A DNA stretch of 6,194 bases from Paracoccaceae bacterium (GTDB lineage Bacteria > Pseudomonadota > Alphaproteobacteria > Rhodobacterales > Rhodobacteraceae): assembly GCA_027069385.1 (NCBI GenBank), contig JALXER010000170.1, positions 1 to 6,194 of the forward strand, written 5' to 3'. A model generated the notes under the pieces. The model did no database searches. It was not told where the DNA came from and saw only the letters and a list, made by a program, of their open reading frames with translations. Position numbers and translations under genes: made by a program. Shown in pieces: positions 1 through 5,617 of this stretch; the first letter of the stretch is position 1; every line of letters begins with the position of its first letter.

Positions 1-429
1 GACGGCGGCGAGGCAATGACGGTGGTCATCATGGCCGCCGCGTGGAAGCAGGTTGCCTATAACTTTCTGTTTTTTGTAGCGGCGATCCAGTCGATCCCCA
101 AATCCCTGATAGAGGCCGCCGCGATTGACGGGGCCGGACCGATGAAACGGTTTTGGAGCATCATTTTTCCGCTGATCACCCCGACGATGTTCTTTCTGCT
201 GGTGGTCAATATCGTCTATGCCTTTTTTGATACCTTTGGCATTATTCACGCCATTACCAAAGGCGGCCCCGCCAAGGCGACCGAGATTCTGGTTTACAAG
301 GTCTGGTATGACGGCTCGGTCGCGATTGATCTGGGGTCATCGGCGGCGCAGTCGGTCATTCTGATGGCGATTGTTATCGTGATGACCGTGGTGCAGTTCC
401 GATATATTGAACGAAAGGTCGAGTACTGA
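1..429 (+). CDS. ugpA: sn-glycerol-3-phosphate ABC transporter permease UgpA (3' half, 5' end outside window)
   Basis: One of two inner-membrane channel subunits of the UgpBAEC importer, which brings glycerol-3-phosphate and glycerophosphodiesters into the cytoplasm. The frame is open from base 1, so the gene starts outside the window. 142 residues are visible, roughly the last half of a protein normally near 295 residues. They include the MalF-type EAA loop that docks onto the ATPase (EAAAIDGAGP, visible residues 38-47), flanked by hydrophobic membrane segments at about 7-31, 54-76 and 115-133. The C-terminus (VVQFRYIERKVEY) closely resembles enterobacterial UgpA as I remember it. The TGA stop at 427-429 shares one base with the ATG of ugpE, suggesting translational coupling. 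Related CUT1 sugar permeases share this fold, so the substrate rests mainly on the Ugp-like partner subunits. The ATG at base 16 is internal, not the start. Confidence 0.93.
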   Translation, partial: DGGEAMTVVIMAAAWKQVAYNFLFFVAAIQSIPKSLIEAAAIDGAGPMKRFWSIIFPLITPTMFFLLVVNIVYAFFDTFGIIHAITKGGPAKATEILVYKVWYDGSVAIDLGSSAAQSVILMAIVIVMTVVQFRYIERKVEY

Positions 430-1277
430 TGATCGAGAACCGACCCTTTGTGACCGTGCTGGCGCATCTGACCCTGATCCTCGGGGTGGCCATTGTGGCC
501 TTTCCGATCTGGATCACCTTTGTTGCCGCCACCCATGACGCCTTGCGCATGACGCAAGTACCCCTGCCGCTGCTGCCCGGCGACCAGTTTTTTGTGAACC
601 TCAAAACCGTGTTGTTCGAGGGGGTCGGCGGTGAAAACGCCACGCCGGTATGGCTGATGATGACCAACTCGCTGATCATGGCAATGATGATCGCCGTGGG
701 CAAAATCGCGATTTCGTTGCTGTCGGCCTTTGCGATCGTGTACTTTCGCTTTCCGTTCCGCATGGGGTTTTTCTGGATGATCTTCATCACCCTGATGCTG
801 CCCGTCGAGGTGCGCATCTTTCCGACCTTCGCGGTGGTGGCCAACCTCAATATGCTGAATTCCTATTGGGGGATGACGGTGCCGCTGATTGCTTCGGCCA
901 CGGCAACGTTCATGTTCCGGCAGGTGTTCCTGACCATCCCCGACGAAATGCTGGAGGCCGCACGCGTAGACGGGGCCGGACCGATGCGGTTCTTCTGGGA
1001 TATTCTGGTGCCGCTCAGCCGTACCAATATTGCCGCGCTGTTTGTGATTCTGTTCATTTACGGCTGGAACCAGTATTTGTGGCCGCTGCTGATTACCACC
1101 GATACCGGCTATTTCACCGTGGTGATGGGCATCAAGCAAATGCTCGAAGCCGCCGAGCTTTCGCCCGAATGGCACCTGATCATGATGACTGCACTGCTGG
1201 CCATGATCCCGCCGATCATCGTGGTGCTAAGCATGCAGAAAATGTTCGTCAAAGGTCTGACGGAAACCGAAAAATAG
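429..1277 (+). CDS. ugpE: sn-glycerol-3-phosphate ABC transporter permease UgpE
   Basis: Second channel subunit of the Ugp importer in the inner membrane, pairing with UgpA. The 282 residues match the usual UgpE length (about 281). The N-terminus MIENRPFVT and the blocks FFWMIFITLMLPVEVRIFP, SATATFMFRQ and IYGWNQYLWPLLI are very like E. coli UgpE from memory. Six hydrophobic segments are visible, at about 13-34, 77-103, 113-138, 145-163, 199-221 and 241-262. The cytoplasmic EAA loop (EAARVDGAGPM) begins at residue 176, between segments 4 and 5, as expected for a MalG-type permease. The start ATG overlaps the ugpA stop by one base, and a purine-rich GAAAGG at 413-418 could serve as ribosome binding site. 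The TAG stop lies 10 bases before ugpC. Confidence 0.96.
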   Translation: MIENRPFVTVLAHLTLILGVAIVAFPIWITFVAATHDALRMTQVPLPLLPGDQFFVNLKTVLFEGVGGENATPVWLMMTNSLIMAMMIAVGKIAISLLSAFAIVYFRFPFRMGFFWMIFITLMLPVEVRIFPTFAVVANLNMLNSYWGMTVPLIASATATFMFRQVFLTIPDEMLEAARVDGAGPMRFFWDILVPLSRTNIAALFVILFIYGWNQYLWPLLITTDTGYFTVVMGIKQMLEAAELSPEWHLIMMTALLAMIPPIIVVLSMQKMFVKGLTETEK

Positions 1278-1279
1278 GA
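1276..1279 (+). promoter_or_regulatory. ribosome binding site of ugpC, overlapping the ugpE stop codon
   Basis: AGGA at 1276-1279 shares its first two bases with the TAG stop of ugpE and sits 8 bases before the ugpC ATG. It is a good Shine-Dalgarno match at normal spacing, and it supports the start at 1288. Confidence 0.6.
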
Positions 1280-1287
1280 TGTAAACC

Positions 1288-2361
1288 ATGGCCGAAATAG
1301 AGCTGAAAAACGTGCAGAAATCCTATGGCAAGGTCAAGGTGATCCACGGGATCGACTGGCAGATCAAGGATGGCGAATTCGTGGTGATTGTCGGGCCTTC
1401 GGGTTGTGGCAAGTCTACCCTGTTGCGGATGATCGCCGGGCTGGAAAGCATCACCGGTGGCGATATATCGATTGCCGGTCGGGTGGTGAACAAGCTGGAA
1501 CCGGCCGAGCGTGATATCGCCATGGTGTTCCAGAACTATGCGCTTTATCCGCATATGACGGTGCGTAAGAATATGGCCTACGGGCTGAAGATCAAGAAAA
1601 TACCGGCGGACGAGATAGAACGCCGCGTCGCCCACGCCGCCGAAATTCTGGAACTGACCGATTATCTGGACCGCGCGCCCAAGGCGCTGTCGGGCGGGCA
1701 ACGGCAACGGGTGGCCATGGGGCGGGCGATTGTGCGCGAACCTTCGGTGTTTCTGTTTGACGAACCGCTGTCCAATCTGGATGCCAAGCTGCGTGTCCAG
1801 ATGCGCCTTGAAATCAAGAAATTGCAGGCGGATCTCGGGATTACCAGCGTTTATGTGACCCATGACCAGGTAGAGGCCATGACCCTTGGCCACCGGCTGG
1901 CCGTGCTCAATGGCGGCTATGTTGAACAACTGGGCACCCCGATCGAGATTTACGAAAAACCGGCGACAATGTTCGTGGCCGGGTTTATAGGGTCGCCCTC
2001 TATGAACCTGATGAAGGTGACGATCGGGCAGGAGGGGGCACAAGCCATGCTGCCCGATGGTAGCGGCATCAACCTGCCACTGGCACGCTCGGAATTGGCC
2101 GGAAAATCGGTGGTGCTGGGGATCCGCCCCGAGCATTTCGATATCGGCACGCCCGAGAACCACCACCTGAACCTGTCGGTGGGCGTGGTGGAACAGCTGG
2201 GTGCTGATACACTGGTACACGGGCTGATCGGCGACAATCCGGTGGCTGTCGTGGCCCGCTTTGAGGGCGTGCAGAAGTTCGCGCCCGGCCAGGCCCTACC
2301 CCTGCAAATCCCCGCCGACGCGATCCACCTGTTCGATTCCGAAACGGAAAAGCGCCTCTGA
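1288..2361 (+). CDS. ugpC: sn-glycerol-3-phosphate ABC transporter ATP-binding protein UgpC
   Basis: Cytoplasmic ATPase that powers the Ugp importer, forming a homodimer beneath UgpA/UgpE. It has 357 residues, normal for the MalK/UgpC group. Every nucleotide-binding element is intact: A-loop Tyr13, Walker A GPSGCGKST (36-44), Q-loop Gln82 in FQNYALYPHM, signature LSGGQRQR (134-141), Walker B VFLFDEP (154-160, Glu159 catalytic), D-loop SNLD (162-165) and switch His192. Residues from about 235 to the end form the TOBE/regulatory domain. Its closing IHLFDSETEKRL resembles the UgpC C-terminus and favours UgpC over MalK or another sugar ATPase. The TGA stop is followed at once by an in-frame TAA. 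It is the last plus-strand gene; the hairpin element begins 32 bases downstream. Confidence 0.95.
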   Translation: MAEIELKNVQKSYGKVKVIHGIDWQIKDGEFVVIVGPSGCGKSTLLRMIAGLESITGGDISIAGRVVNKLEPAERDIAMVFQNYALYPHMTVRKNMAYGLKIKKIPADEIERRVAHAAEILELTDYLDRAPKALSGGQRQRVAMGRAIVREPSVFLFDEPLSNLDAKLRVQMRLEIKKLQADLGITSVYVTHDQVEAMTLGHRLAVLNGGYVEQLGTPIEIYEKPATMFVAGFIGSPSMNLMKVTIGQEGAQAMLPDGSGINLPLARSELAGKSVVLGIRPEHFDIGTPENHHLNLSVGVVEQLGADTLVHGLIGDNPVAVVARFEGVQKFAPGQALPLQIPADAIHLFDSETEKRL

Positions 2362-2393
2362 TAAAGCTCCGGGGTACTCCCGCAGTCCAGCCC

Positions 2394-2414
2394 GTGATTG
2401 CGTTCCGCAATCAC
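2394..2414. terminator. outer left hairpin of the element, possible 3'-end structure for the ugp operon
   Basis: A perfect 9-bp stem, GTGATTGCG with CGCAATCAC, closes a 3-base loop (TTC) 32 bases after the ugpC stop. No T-run follows, so it is not a canonical intrinsic terminator. It could still protect the 3' end of the ugp mRNA or work together with the hairpins behind it. Confidence 0.4.
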
Positions 2415-2434
2415 AAGCTTCCCTTTGGGCCGGG

Positions 2435-2449
2435 CCGCCCTGCGGGCGG
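2435..2449. repeat. GC hairpin, left arm module 2
   Basis: CCGCCC and GGGCGG form a perfect 6-bp stem with a 3-base loop (TGC). The stem can be extended by one G-T wobble pair. Its counterpart on the right arm (2587-2603, around CGAGCGAAGCGAG) is irregular and folds only weakly. Confidence 0.6.
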
Positions 2450-2450
2450 T

Positions 2451-2493
2451 AGGGGGGCGTTCCGCCCCCTCGCGACATTCGTCGCTCCCCCCT
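2451..2493. repeat. G-run/C-run hairpin with nested alternatives, left arm modules 3 and 4
   Basis: GGGGGCG (2453-2459) pairs with CGCCCCC (2463-2469) around TTC. Directly after it, GCGAC (2472-2476) pairs with GTCGC (2481-2485). Alternatively AGGGGGG (2451-2457) can pair with CCCCCCT (2487-2493), enclosing the second hairpin. The two folds are mutually exclusive. Confidence 0.6.
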
Positions 2494-2501
2494 GAGAGTA
2501 C

Positions 2502-2539
2502 TTGTGAAAATTGGAAGTGTCATATTCTTCTTTTCACAA
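2502..2539. repeat. central inverted repeat, the symmetry axis of the element
   Basis: TTGTGAAAA (2502-2510) and TTTTCACAA (2531-2539) are perfect 9-base inverted copies around a 20-base AT-rich centre. They are AT-rich in an otherwise GC-rich block. They mark the inner ends of the two arms. A protein-binding site is possible but no known operator is recognised. Confidence 0.65.
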
Positions 2540-2555
2540 ATATCCTGGGGGTGAA

Positions 2556-2586
2556 TGGCGCTTGCGCCAGAGGGGGCTGGCCCCCT
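2556..2586. repeat. two adjacent hairpins, right arm modules 4 and 3
   Basis: TGGCGC and GCGCCA (2556-2569) form a tight stem with two central bases. After one base, AGGGGGC and GCCCCCT (2571-2586) form a perfect 7-bp palindromic stem around TG. They mirror the 2472-2485 and 2453-2469 hairpins of the left arm in order and type, with different stem sequences. Confidence 0.65.
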
Positions 2587-2622
2587 GCCGAGCGAAGCGA
2601 GGCCCGGCCCAAGCGGAAGTCG

Positions 2623-2644
2623 TTGACTGGCTTTAGCCAGTCAA
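2623..2644. terminator. outer right hairpin of the element, possible 3'-end structure for the nag operon
   Basis: TTGACTGGCT (2623-2632) and AGCCAGTCAA (2635-2644) form a perfect 10-bp stem around TT, the strongest single hairpin here. It lies 53 bases beyond the nagA stop in the direction of nag transcription. No T-run follows on either strand, so classical intrinsic termination is not evident. Confidence 0.45.
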
Positions 2645-2697
2645 TGGCTGGAGTGCGGGAGAGCTACGGGGCGGTTTGGCGAATGGGTTGGTTTGTC

Positions 2698-3828
2698 TCA
2701 GGTCGGTTCCCCGCCGCGCCAGATTGCCCTGATATCCATCGCATCGTTCAGGTGCAAAAAGTCGGCGCGGCATCCGGGCGTCAGTTGGCCCAGTTCATCC
2801 ATGCGCCCCAGCAATTGCGCGGGGTATAGCGAGGCCATGCGCAGCGCCTCGTCCTGTTCCAGCCCGATTGTGTTCACCATAAACCTGACGGCCGAGATCA
2901 TATCCAGATCGGCACCGGCAAGGGTGCCGTCGGCCAGTGTCAGGCGGCCGTTCTTACGATAGATCACCCGTCCCCCCAGATGAAGTTCGGTCAGATCCGT
3001 GCCGATCGTTGCCATGGCGTCGGTCACCAGAAACACCTTGCCCGGCCCTTGTTTGGCGCGCAGCGCAATGCGGATTGCCACCGGGTCCACATGGATGCCA
3101 TCGGCGATCAGCCCGGCAAACATGCTTCCGGTTTCCAGCGCCGCGCCAACCATGCCCGGAGCGCGATTGCCAAGCTGGCTCATGGCGTTGAACAGGTGGG
3201 TGGCGCAGGTCGCCCCCATGGCGCGGGCGCAGGCAAAACCGGTATCGGTGTGGCCAAGCGAGACAATCGCGCCGGCGCTTTGCAGCAGCGAAACCTGTTC
3301 GGGCGTGGTGTTTTCGGGCGCAACCGTCACCAGCAGGCTGGGCAGGTCAACCGCGGCGGCGCTAAGCTCGGCCACATCGCGCGATTCCATTTTGCGGATC
3401 AGCGCGGGGTCATGCGCCCCTTTGCGCGCCACCGACAGGTGCGGGCCTTCCAGATGCAGGCCGATCATACCGGGCACATCGCGTGCCGCCAGTGCCGCGG
3501 CAATGGCGCGGGTGGTTTTTTCGGGGCGGTCGGTAATCAGCGTGGGCAGTAACGCCGTGGTGCCAAAGGGCAAATGAGCCTCGCAAATGGCGCGCATGTT
3601 CTCGACCGACGGGTCGCTATTCAACTGCACCCCGCCACCGCCATTGACCTGCACATCGACAAACCCCGCCGTGATCAGCCCGCCATCCAGCCGGTGGGTT
3701 TTGCAGGTAACCTCGCCAACCGGGATAATCGCGCTGACCCGGCCGTGCTCGACCACCAGAGCAGCATCCTTGTGGCGGGTTTCCCCGTCAAAAATTTCAG
3801 CGCCGATATAGGCCAGTTTGCGGGTCAT
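2698..3828 (-). CDS. nagA: N-acetylglucosamine-6-phosphate deacetylase
   Basis: Cytoplasmic amidohydrolase converting GlcNAc-6-phosphate to glucosamine-6-phosphate and acetate, the committed step of GlcNAc catabolism. The 376 residues are typical. Expected family sites are present: GFVDVQVNGGGGVQ (55-68), LHLEGPH with metal ligand Glu127 (124-130), His138, GHT with His193, HLFNAM with His211, DGIHVD with His246, and VTDAM with catalytic Asp270. The strand-1 HxH of many amidohydrolases is DVQVN here, with Gln60 and Asn62, as in E. coli-type single-metal NagA. The ATG overlaps the stop of the upstream SIS gene in an ATGA (3825-3828). The ribosome binding site is weak, so translation is probably coupled. 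It is the last gene of its operon and faces ugpC across the hairpin element. Confidence 0.95.
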   Translation of the reverse strand: MTRKLAYIGAEIFDGETRHKDAALVVEHGRVSAIIPVGEVTCKTHRLDGGLITAGFVDVQVNGGGGVQLNSDPSVENMRAICEAHLPFGTTALLPTLITDRPEKTTRAIAAALAARDVPGMIGLHLEGPHLSVARKGAHDPALIRKMESRDVAELSAAAVDLPSLLVTVAPENTTPEQVSLLQSAGAIVSLGHTDTGFACARAMGATCATHLFNAMSQLGNRAPGMVGAALETGSMFAGLIADGIHVDPVAIRIALRAKQGPGKVFLVTDAMATIGTDLTELHLGGRVIYRKNGRLTLADGTLAGADLDMISAVRFMVNTIGLEQDEALRMASLYPAQLLGRMDELGQLTPGCRADFLHLNDAMDIRAIWRGGEPT

Positions 3829-4856
3829 AGGGTTTGTGTCACTTTCTTGAGGTTGCGGGGCGTATCGGGGTTGATGCCGCGATCGGCGCTCAATCGTTCG
3901 ATAAAGGCGTAAAACGACACGATCAGCGCCAGCGGGTCCAGCAGCGGATGCTCGGTTCTGGCAAAGGCCAGCCGGTTGGCGCTGCGCGCGGTTTGTGCGG
4001 TGACAAACACATCCGCCCCCTGATCGGCCAGCGTATCCGCGACCTTGACAATAGCGTTTTCCGACGCATCGCGCGAGGCCAGCGCCAGTACCGGATAGCC
4101 CGGTTCGATGATGGAAACCGGCCCGTGCAGCACCTCGGCCGAGGAATAGGATTCGGCGTGGATCTGGCAGGTTTCCTTGAATTTCAACGCGGCCTCGTTC
4201 GACATGGCATAGGACGGCCCGCGCCCCAGAACGAACAGCGAATTGCGGCTGGCCATCTTTTCGCGCAGCGCCGGCCAGTCAAATGCGGTGGCCTTGGCCA
4301 AGGCGTCGGGCAGCGAAGCCAGCGCATCGATCAGCGCCTGATCCTGCTTCCAGTGCGCCAGCAGCGCCACCCCCGCCACCGCCGAGGTGACAAAGGTTTT
4401 GGTTGCCGCGACCGAGCGTTCAACCCCCGCGCAGATATTCAGGCAATGGTCGCTGGCCTGCGCCAGTGGCGAGGCCGGATCGTTGGTAATCGCCACCGCC
4501 AGCGCGCCCTGCACACGGGCGGATTGCGCCATGGCGACAATATCGGGGCTTTGGCCCGATTGCGAAATGCCGATACAGGCCGCGCCCTGAAACCGCAGGC
4601 TGGCCCCGTAGATAGAGGCAATCGACGGCCCGATAGAGGCCACAGGCACCCCGAGCGTCAACTCGGCCGCGTATTTGAAATAGGTTGCCGCGTGGTCCGA
4701 CGAGCCGCGTGCCACCGTGGCGATAAACCCGGGGTCGGTTTGGCGCAGGGCGCTTGCAGCGTCTTTGATCGGGGCAATGCCATCGGTCAGCAATGTGCGG
4801 ACCACCTCGGGGATTTGCCGGATTTCGGCGTGCATATGGGTGGGGGTCTTGGTCAT
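3825..4856 (-). CDS. SIS-domain sugar isomerase, probable glucosamine-6-phosphate deaminase of the NagB-II type
   Basis: The 343 residues match the isomerase half of GlmS (double SIS fold) and lack the N-terminal glutaminase domain with its nucleophilic cysteine. SIS 1 shows ARGSSDHA (49-56), SQSGQSPD (98-105) and ERSVAATKTF (146-155). SIS 2 shows GRGPSYAMSNEAALKFKE (211-228) and HAESYSSAEVLHGP (233-246). By alignment with remembered E. coli GlmS, Glu221, Lys225, Glu228, His233 and His244 correspond to Glu481, Lys485, Glu488, His493 and His504. Lys338 in the C-terminal PRNLKK corresponds to Lys603. Such glutaminase-free proteins act as NagB-II, deaminating GlcN-6-phosphate to fructose-6-phosphate and ammonia, as characterised in Shewanella. 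The position next to nagA, with no classical nagB visible, supports this. AgaS-like deaminase activity on galactosamine-6-phosphate is the alternative. The start overlaps the gntR stop (ATGA, 4853-4856), with GGAA about 8 bases upstream. Confidence 0.88.
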   Translation of the reverse strand: MTKTPTHMHAEIRQIPEVVRTLLTDGIAPIKDAASALRQTDPGFIATVARGSSDHAATYFKYAAELTLGVPVASIGPSIASIYGASLRFQGAACIGISQSGQSPDIVAMAQSARVQGALAVAITNDPASPLAQASDHCLNICAGVERSVAATKTFVTSAVAGVALLAHWKQDQALIDALASLPDALAKATAFDWPALREKMASRNSLFVLGRGPSYAMSNEAALKFKETCQIHAESYSSAEVLHGPVSIIEPGYPVLALASRDASENAIVKVADTLADQGADVFVTAQTARSANRLAFARTEHPLLDPLALIVSFYAFIERLSADRGINPDTPRNLKKVTQTL

Positions 4857-5617
4857 GTCTTGTTCCGGGGCAGTTGCAGTTCGGCAACGAAATCATAGGC
4901 GTCGCCGCGATAGATAGATTGGGTGAATTCGACCACCTTGCCGCTGTCCAGATAGGATATGCGGGCGATTTTCAGTCCGGCGATGCCTTCTTCAACTTCC
5001 AGCAACGCCGCATCGGCGCCGTTCAGATTGGCGGCAGAAATGCGCTGCACCGCACGCACTGGCCGGTTTCCCAGCTTGTCCAGCGCCTCGTAAAGCGAGC
5101 TTTCGACCATCAGCGGGTTGGGCAACAGGCGGGTAGAGATAGAGGCGCGCTCGATCGCGAGAGGCACGCCGCCAGCCAGCCTGAGGCGCGAAACCCGCGA
5201 TACGCTGTCGTCCGAGGCCAGCCCAAGGGTCATCACCTCTTCGGGCGAGGGCATGAAAACGCCGCGTTCCAGCCAGGTTGAATCAACCGCCATGCCACGC
5301 CGTGCCATATCCTCGGTAAAAGAGGTCAGGCGCGACAGCGATTGTTCGACCTTGGTAACCGGTGTCGCAATGACCGAGCCGGAACCGCGCCGCTGCACGA
5401 TCAGCCCCTCGGCCACCAGCGGCTGCACCGCCTTGCGCACCGTTACCCGTGACAGGGTGGTCATATTGGCGATTTCGCGTTCGGGGGGCAGCGGGGTGCC
5501 CGGCGGCAAATCGCCGTCGCTGATCGCGCGTTCCAACCGGCGGCGCAACTGCACATAGCGCGGCCCGCCCGAGGCGGACAGCCAGTTTTCGGGGGCCAAA
5601 ATGTCCTGGATCGTCAT
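4853..5617 (-). CDS. GntR family transcriptional regulator (HutC/UTRA type), probable amino-sugar regulator
   Basis: DNA-binding regulator of 254 residues. The N-terminal winged helix-turn-helix spans about 20-85 (YVQLRRRLERAISDGDLPPG, PPEREIA, SRVTVRKAVQPLVAEGLIVQRRGSGS). The C-terminal UTRA effector domain spans about 95-245 and ends in FTQSIYRGDAYDFV. UTRA domains of NagR/DasR-like proteins bind GlcN-6-P or GlcNAc-6-P, so this one probably controls its own operon according to pathway intermediates; that is inference from context. The start at 5617 is chosen because its ATG forms an ATGA overlap with the upstream kinase stop and follows a strong AAGGGGA ribosome site. The frame stays open 60 codons further upstream, but that arginine/glycine-rich stretch lies over the kinase gene and does not look like protein. 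No operator is visible in the window because the operon promoter lies beyond the right edge. Confidence 0.92.
   Translation of the reverse strand: MTIQDILAPENWLSASGGPRYVQLRRRLERAISDGDLPPGTPLPPEREIANMTTLSRVTVRKAVQPLVAEGLIVQRRGSGSVIATPVTKVEQSLSRLTSFTEDMARRGMAVDSTWLERGVFMPSPEEVMTLGLASDDSVSRVSRLRLAGGVPLAIERASISTRLLPNPLMVESSLYEALDKLGNRPVRAVQRISAANLNGADAALLEVEEGIAGLKIARISYLDSGKVVEFTQSIYRGDAYDFVAELQLPRNKT

Larger units (their letters stand above)
2394..2644. repeat. mirror-symmetric composite hairpin element between convergent operons
   Basis: This 251-base non-coding block fills most of the gap between ugpC and nagA. Two arms face each other. Reading inward on each side there is an outer hairpin, a 12-base spacer, the 10-mer GGGCCGGGCC (2427-2436; its reverse complement at 2601-2610), a GC module, a G5/C5 hairpin, a small hairpin, a C-rich run, and finally TTGTGAAAA (2502-2510) or TTTTCACAA (2531-2539) around a 20-base centre. 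The arms align end to end only imperfectly, with anchors conserved and most stem sequences different. No transposase, coding sequence or target-site duplication is seen. By its symmetry and position it may act as a bidirectional transcription terminator or mRNA 3'-end stabiliser. It may also be a dispersed Rhodobacterales intergenic repeat, which is my recollection and not tested here. Confidence 0.75.

Noticed and set aside
294..1175. A long open frame on the minus strand across ugpA and ugpE (293 codons).
   Set aside because: It lies opposite strongly recognisable permease genes, is rich in His/Gln/Arg typical of a reversed frame, and matches no family I know.
2394..2414. A classical Rho-independent terminator directly after ugpC.
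   Set aside because: The stem is good but no T-run follows, so only a weaker claim of possible 3'-end structure is made.
2502..2530. TTGTGA followed by AT-rich sequence, considered as a promoter.
   Set aside because: No -10-like hexamer lies at proper spacing, and neither flanking gene is oriented to be driven from here.
2394..2644. A CRISPR array or an insertion sequence.
   Set aside because: There are no equal direct repeats with spacers, no transposase, and no visible target-site duplication.
2398..2829. A plus-strand open frame of 143 codons covering the hairpin block and running into nagA.
   Set aside because: Its sequence is dictated by palindromes, it has no family resemblance, and it overlaps nagA antisense. 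Other small frames here fail for the same reasons.
3834..4898. A long open frame on the plus strand (354 codons) opposite the SIS-domain gene.
   Set aside because: It is rich in Arg/Gly/Gln with no recognisable motif; the minus-strand protein has complete catalytic motifs and operon-type junctions.
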